A DNA stretch of 64,000 nucleotides, taken from NCBI RefSeq assembly GCF_014078525.1, contig NZ_MU078696.1:471345-535344 (forward strand). Direction: 5' to 3'. This document shows, in pieces, positions 41,881-49,563 of the stretch. The translations under genes were made by a program, and so were the position numbers. The notes under the pieces were generated by a model. That model had not been told where the DNA came from. It saw only the letters and a list, made by a program, of their open reading frames with translations, and searched no databases. Origin of the DNA: Nitrosopumilus sp. b3 (GTDB lineage Archaea; Thermoproteota; Nitrososphaeria; Nitrososphaerales; Nitrosopumilaceae). Every line of letters begins with the position of its first letter. Position 1 is the first letter of the stretch.

Positions 41881-43128
41881 TTATTCTGGTTTATGCTCAA
41901 TACTTTGCTCGGCTGCACCAGAATTACTTTTTTGCTCTTTTCTGTATTCCATCTTTAACCATAACGGTGTGATGATAGTTGTTACTGCTACCATGATGAT
42001 AATTGTAGAGTATACCTCTGATGTGAGAATTCCTGCTGTTACTCCTACACCTGCAACAATTAGTCCGACTTCTCCTCTAGAAATCATCCCAATTCCAACT
42101 CGCATTCCTTGCTGTTTATTTTTCAAAAATAGTATTGCTGGTAGACCGCAACCAAACAATTTTGTCACAACTGCAACTACGATAACTATTCCACTCAACA
42201 TTAACACATTCAAATCTACTGCCCTTAGGTCCACCTGTGCACCAATGATGGCAAAGAATAGCGGTGCAAAAATTAATCCAACCTTTCCAATATAATTTTC
42301 TACTTTTTCAAATACTTTGGTAGTTGATAATGCCATTCCTACTGCAAATGCCCCGACAATCGGTGATAGTCCTATGGATCCTGCAAGCGCTGCTGCTCCA
42401 AAGAACGATGCAGTTGCAATTCCTTCTACACTCCCTTTTGCTTTCCATAATCTTGGTGTGATAATTTTTGGAATTACAACTACTGCAACAACTAGCATTA
42501 TTGCAAAGAATCCTAGTACTTGTAATATTGTAATTACTACCTGACTAATCTCTATGTCTTCAACGCCTCCACCTGATCCTGCAATGGATGATACTACTGA
42601 TAATACTGCAATTGCTAGAATGTCGTCTACTACTGCTGCACCTATGATGAGTCTTGCTTCTGGTGTTTTTATTTTACCAAATTCACTTAGAACTTGAATT
42701 GATATTGCAATGCTAGTAGCAGTTAGTGCTGTTGCGATAAGCATTGATTGCAATGCGTCAAATCCAAACATTTGAAAAACTACAAGACCTGCAAAAAATG
42801 GAACTATTACTCCAAGTGACCCAACCGTGAAAGATGCTTTCCCTCCTTTGAGGAATTCTTTTGGAGTCATTTCTAATCCTGCCATGAACAAAATTACAAT
42901 TGCACCCATCTCTCCTAGAATTCTTATCTCATCGTTGATCTGAAGTAATTGTCTGCCGTCAACAACAAAAAATGCTCCAAGCGCAAACGGTCCTACTATC
43001 ATTCCTGCCAAAAGTTCTCCTAAAACAATTGGAAGTTTTAATCTAAGGAAAAGTTCTGCCATTAGTTTAGCTGCAAAAAGAAGAATGCCTATACCGATAA
43101 TTGTCTCAATTAGATGTGCTTCTGCCAT
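41881..43128 (-). CDS. CPA2-type cation/proton antiporter
   Basis: The 415-residue protein has 12-13 predicted spans. Family features are LPIVLGELLAGMIVGP in span 2, MAGLEM, and the buried acidic pair region AAVVDDILAIAVLSVV (span 5-6), which carries the DD motif. It lacks a cytoplasmic RCK/TrkA domain; the C-terminus is a short polar tail. It should exchange Na+ or K+ for H+ across the cytoplasmic membrane. A monocistronic gene with 64-70-nt spacers on both sides. Confidence 0.92.
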   Translation of the reverse strand: MAEAHLIETIIGIGILLFAAKLMAELFLRLKLPIVLGELLAGMIVGPFALGAFFVVDGRQLLQINDEIRILGEMGAIVILFMAGLEMTPKEFLKGGKASFTVGSLGVIVPFFAGLVVFQMFGFDALQSMLIATALTATSIAISIQVLSEFGKIKTPEARLIIGAAVVDDILAIAVLSVVSSIAGSGGGVEDIEISQVVITILQVLGFFAIMLVVAVVVIPKIITPRLWKAKGSVEGIATASFFGAAALAGSIGLSPIVGAFAVGMALSTTKVFEKVENYIGKVGLIFAPLFFAIIGAQVDLRAVDLNVLMLSGIVIVVAVVTKLFGCGLPAILFLKNKQQGMRVGIGMISRGEVGLIVAGVGVTAGILTSEVYSTIIIMVAVTTIITPLWLKMEYRKEQKSNSGAAEQSIEHKPE

Positions 43129-43198
43129 TGCCTTACACCCTTCTAGGAATCTACCATATAAGCTAAATTAGGTTGAAAATAATTTTGTTGTTTGTAAA

Positions 43199-44221
43199 TT
43201 AAGCAATTTTTATCGAGTTTACAAAAACTCCTTTCTTGGAAACTATTTGTCCTATCTCTTGACTTGATATTTTGTGTTTTTTGAAGATTGATTTGATTCT
43301 TGTTTCCTGGTTTTTTGGTGCTATTACGCAGAACCCTACCCCCATGTTGAAAGTCTTGTACATTTCATCAGGCTTTACTCCCTGCTCTTCCACCAATCCC
43401 ATTATTGGTGGAATTTTTGGTAGCGAATCAATCTCATATCCTATGTTTTTGAGGCGTAATAGTTTGGTAAATGCACCCCCAGTAATATGTGCCAGACCAT
43501 TTACTTTGCATTTTTGAATTATTTCAAGAACCGGATTTGTGTATATCTCAGTAGGCTTTAGTAATGCGTCTCCTATTTTTCCAACTCCTTTAACTTTGTC
43601 TTTGACAGAATATTTTCCTAAGATCGCTTTTCTTGCAAGTGAGTATCCGTTTGAATGAATTCCTGTGCTGTTTGCACCAATAATTACATCTCCTGATTTT
43701 ATTTTATTTCCTAACACCAAATTTTTTCTCTCAACCAGTCCTACAACCATTCCTGCCAAATCAAATGCAAATCCTTTTCCTTCAATTACATCAGGCATTA
43801 TTGCAGTCTCTCCTCCAACTATTGGCATTGAAGATTTCTTTGCACCTTTTACCAATCCTTCTACAATTTTTTTGAATATTGTTACATCATTTTTGTTTGC
43901 AGCAATATAATCTACAAATGAAATTGGTGTTGCACCAATACAGATTATGTCATTAACATTCATTGCAACACAATCAATTCCTATGGTGTTGTATTTTTTC
44001 ATCATGTTTGCAATTACTACTTTGGTTCCAACACCGTCTGTATGAGTTGCCAATAGTTTTCCTCCTGGAATCTCTACAATTCCTGCATAATGTCCAAACC
44101 CATGAGCTATCTTTGCTTTTTTCTGAAGCTTGTGAGTTGATGCAATTAGTTTCCCTATTGCTTGTTGACTCTGTTTAATTTTAGAAATGTCCACTCCTGC
44201 TTTTTTGTAGGTTAGGGCCAT
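43199..44221 (-). CDS. purM: Phosphoribosylformylglycinamidine cyclo-ligase (AIR synthase)
   Basis: 340 residues, the usual PurM length. Motifs: YKKAGVDISKIKQSQQAIG at the N-terminus, LLATHTDGVGTKV, IGIDCVAMNVNDIICIGA, VGGETAIMPDVI, GANSTGIHSNGYSLARK and HITGGAFTKLLRL. It makes aminoimidazole ribonucleotide, which feeds purines and also ThiC. It lies downstream of the PAC2 gene on the same strand with a 49-nt gap. Confidence 0.96.
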   Translation of the reverse strand: MALTYKKAGVDISKIKQSQQAIGKLIASTHKLQKKAKIAHGFGHYAGIVEIPGGKLLATHTDGVGTKVVIANMMKKYNTIGIDCVAMNVNDIICIGATPISFVDYIAANKNDVTIFKKIVEGLVKGAKKSSMPIVGGETAIMPDVIEGKGFAFDLAGMVVGLVERKNLVLGNKIKSGDVIIGANSTGIHSNGYSLARKAILGKYSVKDKVKGVGKIGDALLKPTEIYTNPVLEIIQKCKVNGLAHITGGAFTKLLRLKNIGYEIDSLPKIPPIMGLVEEQGVKPDEMYKTFNMGVGFCVIAPKNQETRIKSIFKKHKISSQEIGQIVSKKGVFVNSIKIA

Positions 44222-44270
44222 AGTTTGATGCGTATTTGCTGTGAATAAAAGAATTTGCCTATTGTTTCGA

Positions 44271-44996
44271 TCACATATACATTCCAGCTATCTCTTCTCT
44301 GTGCTCCACATATTTCTGAGATAACTCACTAAACTCTGTGTGAATTCTATCTTTTTCATCTTGGAGTTGTTTTGTATCGATATCCATGTCATAGAATCGA
44401 TTTATGGCCTCAATTAGTGTGGCTGCAGCACCTGAATCAGGTGCCACTTTGTTTGCTTTTGCTAGTAGTGTCACTCCTTTGATTTCTCTTACTAGGCATT
44501 CATTTAGTATTCCTCCTGGAATTCCTGTGATGAATCCTTGGGGAATCATACTGATATCTTTCTCTGCCATAGTTCTAACCAAATCTTCTTCAGCTGCACA
44601 ATATGCTTTCTCATCATGCTCTGTACTTGCAACCCCGTCTAGAATTACAATTTCTTTTGATCCTTTTTGTGCTGCCCAGTCTAAAATTGATTCCACTAAA
44701 TAATACAATCCTTCCATTCTCAAAGTTATCTCACAAATTATTGCACAAATCGTTCCATCTTGATTTGCATAAAATCGGAATGGGTGACGTAATCTTCCTC
44801 TCATGAATACTGTTGATGGTGGTAAATATTTTGATCTCATCACCCCTATTTGTTGCATCTCTAGTTTTTCAATAATATGGTTTATTGCAAGAGGGCCTAC
44901 TAGGCCTGCTCCTACAAACCCTGCAAAAATTATTGGGCTATTTAATTCTGCTTTCTTTATCTCAAAGACTTCGGCTTCTGGAAATTCTTTCTGCAC
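44271..44996 (-). CDS. PAC2-family protein
   Basis: A 241-residue protein of the PAC2 family (archaeal relatives of proteasome assembly chaperone 2). Typical blocks are IIFAGFVGAGLVGPLAINHIIE near residue 25, RHPFRFYANQDGT, the conserved GIxGGILNE region (ITGIPGGILNECL) and LLAKANKVAPDSGAAATLIEAIN, followed by a C-terminal coiled coil. The start is GTG at 44996. It follows the winged-helix regulator by 22 nt and is likely in its operon. Its role in proteasome assembly is possible but unproven. Confidence 0.88.
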   Translation of the reverse strand: MQKEFPEAEVFEIKKAELNSPIIFAGFVGAGLVGPLAINHIIEKLEMQQIGVMRSKYLPPSTVFMRGRLRHPFRFYANQDGTICAIICEITLRMEGLYYLVESILDWAAQKGSKEIVILDGVASTEHDEKAYCAAEEDLVRTMAEKDISMIPQGFITGIPGGILNECLVREIKGVTLLAKANKVAPDSGAAATLIEAINRFYDMDIDTKQLQDEKDRIHTEFSELSQKYVEHREEIAGMYM

Positions 44997-45018
44997 TGCT
45001 TACGTCGATTTGTTCTAT

Positions 45019-45366
45019 CTAATTACTTTTCTGCATAAACAGATTCAACATAGTTCGTCCTTTGTCTGTGATTGTGTAGATCATGTTTGGACCAACTGCT
45101 TCTTTTTTGATAAAGTTGTAATCTACACATAGATGTAGATAATTTAGAAATGACTTTTTCATTCTGATTTTTGATTTTGAATACAAATCAGAAAATGTCA
45201 TAGGGTTTCCTCTTAGTTGGTATAGCAACTTTATCAAAGATAGTGTGCTAAAATCCCGTGTTCTTGCTTTTACTGCATCCAGAACTTGCTCGTCTCTTTG
45301 TATGATAAAATCTCCGAATTGATCTGCCACTTCTAGTGGCACATATGTTAGTCTTGCTCGCATCAT
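45019..45366 (-). CDS. Winged-helix DNA-binding protein
   Basis: 115 residues. Residues ~35-110 form a winged helix-turn-helix (FSTLSLIKLLYQLRGNPMTF, DLYSKSKIRMKKSFLNYLHL, then a wing ending IYTITDKGRTML), as in archaeal MarR/PadR-like or Sso10a-type regulators. The N-terminus, RARLTYVPLEVADQFGDFI, resembles a strand-helix extension. A perfect inverted repeat overlaps its start codon, suggesting autorepression. It heads a unit with the PAC2 gene and perhaps purM. Confidence 0.82.
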   Translation of the reverse strand: MMRARLTYVPLEVADQFGDFIIQRDEQVLDAVKARTRDFSTLSLIKLLYQLRGNPMTFSDLYSKSKIRMKKSFLNYLHLCVDYNFIKKEAVGPNMIYTITDKGRTMLNLFMQKSN

Positions 45367-45382
45367 ACCGTATTGTACGGTA
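45366..45382. promoter_or_regulatory. Palindromic operator candidate over the start of the winged-helix gene
   Basis: TACCGTATTGTACGGTA is a perfect 7-bp inverted repeat with a 3-nt spacer. Its first base is the A of the gene's ATG. In a leaderless gene this covers the transcription start and blocks RNA polymerase when occupied. Binding by the adjacent regulator is inference. Confidence 0.5.
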
Positions 45383-45392
45383 CATTACCTTA

Positions 45393-45508
45393 TTAGTCTT
45401 TGACTTGAGCTTTGCTTGTCTTTCTAGCTGGTTTTTTTACACCTTGATCGTGCCTGGCTTTATCTAAAACTCTATTGCGATCTGATTTTTAATTGTGGCA
45501 AAAAACAT
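45393..45508 (-). pseudogene. Possible frameshifted basic microprotein
   Basis: The minus-strand frame ending at 45393 encodes NRVLDKARHDQGVKKPARKT and then SKAQVKD but lacks a start codon. One nucleotide upstream in an A-run, another frame supplies MFFATIK from the ATG at 45508. A single extra A in the run near 45487 would join them into a 38-residue Lys/Arg-rich protein whose KKPARKT resembles the tail of the roadblock-like protein at 41244. Sequencing error, decay or coincidence are all possible. Confidence 0.3.
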
Positions 45509-45542
45509 TCCTCATAAATAGGACATTTTTTTGAAATTAATT

Positions 45543-46124
45543 GTGAAGAAAATAGAGGCAATAATCAAAAGAAAAACTTTCACTACAATTAAGACAAATC
45601 TGAATATTTTGGGGACATATGTAATTGACAAACGAAATTTAGATGATAGTGATATTTATGATGAGGCAAAAGGTTCTCGAATTGGTTCTACTGGATTAAA
45701 ATCAATACCTTTGGCAAAAATTGAGATTGTCGTATCTGACAAAGATGCAAGAAAAGTTGTAGAGATGATTTCCAAAAATTCTGGCCTTTCATCTGATCAT
45801 GGTGGAAAAATATTCGTTTCAGAAATGGAAGAGGTTGTGGATATGGAAACACTTGATGCAAAGCAAGACTTGGAAATGTTTTCAGAAGAAAAAATAGAAT
45901 CTAAACCCTTGCCTAAACGAAGTAGATTTGTTCCGTTACAGAAATTTACTTTACATAAACTACAAACCGTTTATGAAGAAAACAAAGAAAAACTGCGAGA
46001 TGATTATAGAATAAAATCTTTTAGTGATTTTGTAAATTATTGCATTGTAAAATCTCTACCAACTTTGGAAAAACAATTGAAAAACCCTACCATTGTTTAT
46101 GAAAATAATTTTGGCGACTTTTAG
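45543..46124 (+). CDS. Long PII-like protein with C-terminal extension
   Basis: 193 residues from the GTG at 45543, which gives the classical PII N-terminus MKKIEAIIKRKTF; a TTG at 45531 would add only MKLI. Residues 1-~95 follow the PII strand-helix order (AKIEIVVSDKDARKVVEMIS, then GKIFVSEMEEVVDMETLD), but the usual T-loop and ATP-binding residues (GxGG, RGxG) are replaced by LGTYVIDKRNLDDSDIYDEA. About 95 further residues form an acidic linker and a helical domain ending FSDFVNYCIVKSLPTLEKQL. It probably senses a signal other than, or in addition to, the standard PII effectors. It sits in the glnK-amt neighbourhood. Confidence 0.78.
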   Translation: MKKIEAIIKRKTFTTIKTNLNILGTYVIDKRNLDDSDIYDEAKGSRIGSTGLKSIPLAKIEIVVSDKDARKVVEMISKNSGLSSDHGGKIFVSEMEEVVDMETLDAKQDLEMFSEEKIESKPLPKRSRFVPLQKFTLHKLQTVYEENKEKLRDDYRIKSFSDFVNYCIVKSLPTLEKQLKNPTIVYENNFGDF

Positions 46125-46213
46125 AGATAGGGCCCAAACAAAGCTAATCCTACCAAAGTCATTCCGATTCCTGCAAGAACTAATTTTGCAATAGAAATTT
46201 TTGAGAGTTTCAT
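46121..46213 (-). CDS. Single-span membrane microprotein (30 aa)
   Basis: The frame starts with an ATG that overlaps the stop of the preceding microprotein (ATGA). It encodes MKLSKISIAK plus a hydrophobic glycine-rich helix ending LFGPYL. The coupling overlap strongly supports translation of both frames. It converges with the PII-like gene, overlapping its stop by 4 nt. Confidence 0.55.
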   Translation of the reverse strand: MKLSKISIAKLVLAGIGMTLVGLALFGPYL

Positions 46214-46338
46214 AAAAATAAACCAACAAGTAATGGTGCTATTATTACGCCGCACATTACTGCAACTTTGAGATAGTCTTTACGTTGAAGTGGCTGCATC
46301 TTTTCTCTGCGAAATAATTTGCTTTTGCGTAAATTCAT
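46210..46338 (-). CDS. Single-span membrane microprotein (42 aa)
   Basis: The frame encodes a strongly basic N-terminus (MNLRKSKLFRREKMQPLQRK) and then a hydrophobic helix ending APLLVGLFL. It starts 7 nt after the glnK stop on the same strand, and its own stop is coupled to the 30-residue frame. The two are therefore likely expressed from the glnK promoter. Basic-inside topology places the N-terminus in the cytoplasm. Confidence 0.55.
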   Translation of the reverse strand: MNLRKSKLFRREKMQPLQRKDYLKVAVMCGVIIAPLLVGLFL

Positions 46339-46345
46339 GGTGGTT

Positions 46346-46675
46346 CTAAATTGTGGTTTCTCCTTCGTCACCTGTTGCAATATCTACTGCACGTAAAATC
46401 TGGGAGACAAAAATTTTTCCAACCCTTCCATTATCTTTGATAATTCCTATAACTTCATCTTCTTTTGCATCTGCAATTATTGCATCAATTTTGTATTTGT
46501 CATTGAACTGTGGTGTAAAAATCTCACTTCCTTTTGATGCGTGAATTTCTGGACCTGGTCTCTTTCCCCTACCTCTGACTTTGGATACGGTGAGACCGCC
46601 TATGCCTATTTTTTTAAGTCCTTCACTGATCGCCATTACATCATTTTCGCCTAATATGACTTCAATTTTGAGCAT
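46346..46675 (-). CDS. glnK: PII nitrogen regulatory protein GlnK
   Basis: 109 residues with the complete PII layout: LKIEVILGENDVMAI at the N-terminus, GGLTVSKVRGRGKRPG (the ATP-binding and T-loop base region), KYKIDAIIADAKEDEVIGII and the C-terminal signature GRVGKIFVSQILRAVDIATG. The T-loop has no Tyr at the uridylylation position, as in other archaeal GlnK. It lies divergent from amt across a 117-nt spacer and should gate or report ammonium transport in response to ATP/ADP and 2-oxoglutarate. Confidence 0.95.
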   Translation of the reverse strand: MLKIEVILGENDVMAISEGLKKIGIGGLTVSKVRGRGKRPGPEIHASKGSEIFTPQFNDKYKIDAIIADAKEDEVIGIIKDNGRVGKIFVSQILRAVDIATGDEGETTI

Positions 46676-46730
46676 TTAGTTATGGTATTGTCGATTACAC
46701 AAATATAATTTCTGATTTTGATAACTAAAT

Positions 46731-46748
46731 GATTATCAATTGATAATC
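46731..46748. promoter_or_regulatory. 18-bp perfect palindrome between glnK and amt
   Basis: GATTATCAATTGATAATC reads identically on both strands. It lies between the divergent glnK and amt promoters, upstream of both TATA-like elements (minus-strand AATTATATTTG near 46705; plus-strand TTTTAAATTAAA near 46770). A dimeric regulator bound here could control both genes. The function is inferred from symmetry and position. Confidence 0.55.
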
Positions 46749-46792
46749 GATTTTCGACATTGTTATTAGTTTTAAATTAAATACTTTGGATA

Positions 46793-48109
46793 ATGGTACT
46801 TGATTCTGGGGATACAGCATGGATGCTCGTAGCTGGCAGTCTTGTACTTTTAATGATCCCTGCATTAGGTCTCTTTGAATCTGGATTATTAAGAAAAAAG
46901 AATGCAGCATCAATTTTCATGCAGATCTTCTTTGGCTTGGCATTACTTAGTGTAATGTGGTTCGTATTTGGATTTAGTTTATCATTTGGTGATTCTACTA
47001 TGGGTCTGGTTGGAAATATGGATTGGGTATTTCTCAAAGGTGTTCCTTCTGATGCCCCATTAGAACAATATGCACCAACAATTCCTGGTGTGTTATTTGT
47101 AAAATTCCAATTAATGTTTGCAGCAATTACTCCTTTGTTACTTACAGGAACCATTGCTGAAAGAATGAAGTTTAGCTCATTTATCATATTTATCGCTGCA
47201 TGGTCTATGCTGATTTACTATCCTCTTGTCCACTGGGTCTGGGGCGGTGGTTGGTTATCCCAACTTGGTGTTGTCGACTTTGCAGGAGGTATCGTAATTC
47301 ACACTAGTGTGGGAATGGCAGCTCTTGCTGCTGCACTTGTACTTGGAAGAAGAAGACATTATGGTCCAGCAATTATGATTCCTCATAGCATTCCGCTAGC
47401 AGTTCTTGGCTCTTCATTGTTGTGGCTTGGATGGTTTGGCTTTAACGCAGGAAGTGCACTCTCTGCATCAGGTGGTGTTGCAGGAAACACTGTGATTGTT
47501 ACTCACATGGCCTCTTCTGTTTCTGCTTTAATTTGGGCTGGTCTTTCTTGGATTAGAACAGGAAAACCATCTGTTGTTGCAACAATTAATGGTGCAATTG
47601 CAGGTCTTGCTGGAATTACCCCTGCATCTGGATTTGTAAGTGCAGAACATGCATTTGTAATTGGTATTGCAATTGGTGTGATATCTTATTCCGGAGTAGT
47701 ACTATTCAAAGAAAAATTAAAGATTGATGATGCACTTGATGTAAGCTCTGTTCACGGAGTTGCAGGAATTGTAGGTGCACTTGCAATCGGAATTTTTGCA
47801 AGCACTGCGATTAATCCCGGCGGTGTTGATGGATTGATATTTGGAAATCCTGATCAATTATGGATTCAAGCAGTAGGTGTTGGTGTTGCAGCCGCTATGG
47901 GCTTTGGTGGAACTTGGATAATTCTGCAAGTAATGAAGCATCTAATTGGTATTAGGGTATCTCCAGAAGTTGAAGATGTCGGCCTTGACATCAGTGAGCA
48001 TGCAGAATCTGCATATTCTGATGAAGAAGAATTCATGTTGGATATGGATGATTATACTGATGAGTTGCAAGAAAAAGATGAAATCCTATTTAAAAAGAAA
48101 AAGGATTGA
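46793..48109 (+). CDS. amt: Ammonium transporter Amt
   Basis: A 438-residue Amt/Mep/Rh channel with 11 predicted spans. Signatures: the N-terminal SGDTAWMLVAGSLVLLMIPA, the periplasmic Phe-gate region TGTIAERMKF, the pore histidine in VDFAGGIVIHTSVGMAALAA, GWFGFNAGSAL and the second pore His in VSSVHGVAGIVGA. The extracellular face has an insertion (DWVFLKGVPSDAPLEQ). The C-terminal ~45 residues are unusually acidic (YSDEEEFMLDMDDY) and could be the GlnK docking tail. It supplies ammonium for assimilation and, in this kind of organism, possibly for oxidation. Confidence 0.96.
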   Translation: MVLDSGDTAWMLVAGSLVLLMIPALGLFESGLLRKKNAASIFMQIFFGLALLSVMWFVFGFSLSFGDSTMGLVGNMDWVFLKGVPSDAPLEQYAPTIPGVLFVKFQLMFAAITPLLLTGTIAERMKFSSFIIFIAAWSMLIYYPLVHWVWGGGWLSQLGVVDFAGGIVIHTSVGMAALAAALVLGRRRHYGPAIMIPHSIPLAVLGSSLLWLGWFGFNAGSALSASGGVAGNTVIVTHMASSVSALIWAGLSWIRTGKPSVVATINGAIAGLAGITPASGFVSAEHAFVIGIAIGVISYSGVVLFKEKLKIDDALDVSSVHGVAGIVGALAIGIFASTAINPGGVDGLIFGNPDQLWIQAVGVGVAAAMGFGGTWIILQVMKHLIGIRVSPEVEDVGLDISEHAESAYSDEEEFMLDMDDYTDELQEKDEILFKKKKD

Positions 48110-48115
48110 TGAAAA

Positions 48116-48487
48116 ATGGCAACAAATTATGATGAACTATCAAAACAAGTCCTTGCTTTAGATTCACAAGTAAGATTTGCCGGTGTAGCAAATAACAAAG
48201 GTGAGCTAGTAACTGGAGGGCACAAAGAGAACGTAGAGGGGATATTGTCTGAAGATGAGGTAAAAATGTCAATTCACTATGCATTACAAAAAAGAGAACT
48301 CTACACTAATTTGGCTTACAAAATTGGTAAAGAGACATCTTCTATTACAGAATATGAAAAAGTCACACTGATTAGCATTCCAATAAATTCCAATGAATTG
48401 TTTATGGTTAGCACAGAGCCTAGGGCTGATTATTTGAAGATCATTGATCATGTGCACTCTGCACTGAAATCCCAAAAAGATACCTGA
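48116..48487 (+). CDS. Roadblock-like domain protein downstream of amt
   Basis: The 123-residue single-domain paralogue of the protein at 41244 shares GGHKENVE, KMSIHYALQKRELYTNLAYK and ISIPINSNELFMVS but has no lysine-rich tail. The alpha/beta pattern (RFAGVANNKGELVTGG at the N-terminus) fits a small roadblock/profilin-like sensor or scaffold fold. ATG start 6 nt after the amt stop, so it is co-transcribed with amt. A role tied to ammonium transport is suggested by that position only. Confidence 0.82.
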   Translation: MATNYDELSKQVLALDSQVRFAGVANNKGELVTGGHKENVEGILSEDEVKMSIHYALQKRELYTNLAYKIGKETSSITEYEKVTLISIPINSNELFMVSTEPRADYLKIIDHVHSALKSQKDT

Positions 48488-48607
48488 TTCTGAATAATTC
48501 CGTGTTTATTTTAAGCCTCAAAAATTTTCAAAATTAACTTGAATTGCTAGAATTGTGAAATTATAGTAAATCACTGAGTTTAAACCATCATACTTGGAAA
48601 CTCAATT

Positions 48608-49543
48608 GTGGATATAGTAATCAATGCCATATTGACCGTAGCTGGATTAGTTATGTTGTGTTTTGGAGGGAACTGGTTAGTTAGTGGTGGTGTTACAATT
48701 GCCAAAAAATTTAGAATTAGTAATCTTGTAATCGGCATGACCATTGTTGCATATGGTACTTCAACTCCTGAACTAGCAGCAAGTGTTGCAGCAGCTGGTG
48801 AACACAGTGCAATAATTTTGGGAAATATAGTTGGAAGTAACATTGCAAATGTTGGAATGGTTATTGGAATTGCCGCAATTCTCGTTCCAATTGCAGTAAG
48901 CAAGTCTGTTTTAAGAAAAGAAATTCCAATTATGCTTGGAGTTTCTATTTTGTTAATTTTAATTTCAATTGATGGCAAGATCTCTTCTTATGATGGAATT
49001 TTACTACTTGTTGGGTTGGGTGTTTTTGGATACTATACATTCAAAGATGCAATGAAACATAGAGAAGAAAATACAGAGACTACTGAACCAACCAAGAATA
49101 ATGTTTACCTGAAATCTTTTGGGTTAATTGGGATAGGGGTTGTTTTTTTGTATGTTGGTGCAATTCTAACTGTCGACAATGCAGTGATTTTAGCTCAAGA
49201 ATTTGGATTGTCTGAAAAAATTATTGGTTTGACTGTGATTGCCATTGGAACATCTCTGCCAGAATTGATCACTTCACTCATTGCCATAAAAAAAGGACAT
49301 GGAGATATTGGAATTGGCAATATCATTGGTAGTAATATCTACAATATTTTGATGATTATGGGTGTGGGTGCAACACTTGGAGGTGTAATGATTGCGCCTG
49401 ATGTTTTCATTGATTATGCAATTATGATCATATTCAGCCTTTCGTTGTTAATTGCACTGAAAACCCAAGTAATTAATCGTATCATGGGATGCTGTATTGC
49501 TGCAGGCTATATTTTATATCTAATATTTGCATTTTTTAATTAA
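48608..49543 (+). CDS. CaCA-family Na+/Ca2+ (cation) exchanger
   Basis: 311 residues, ten predicted spans, with two inverted alpha-repeats. Each has the exchanger motif: GTSTPELAASVAAA with GNIVGSNIANVG in the first half, and GTSLPELITSLIAI with GNIIGSNIYNIL in the second. It is related to YrbG and the archaeal NCX_Mj. It should extrude Ca2+ in exchange for Na+ or H+. The GTG start at 48608 is supported by a TTTAAAC box centred about 28 nt upstream. Confidence 0.94.
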   Translation: MDIVINAILTVAGLVMLCFGGNWLVSGGVTIAKKFRISNLVIGMTIVAYGTSTPELAASVAAAGEHSAIILGNIVGSNIANVGMVIGIAAILVPIAVSKSVLRKEIPIMLGVSILLILISIDGKISSYDGILLLVGLGVFGYYTFKDAMKHREENTETTEPTKNNVYLKSFGLIGIGVVFLYVGAILTVDNAVILAQEFGLSEKIIGLTVIAIGTSLPELITSLIAIKKGHGDIGIGNIIGSNIYNILMIMGVGATLGGVMIAPDVFIDYAIMIIFSLSLLIALKTQVINRIMGCCIAAGYILYLIFAFFN

Positions 49544-49563
49544 TTTATGCCTAGTTTTTATCC

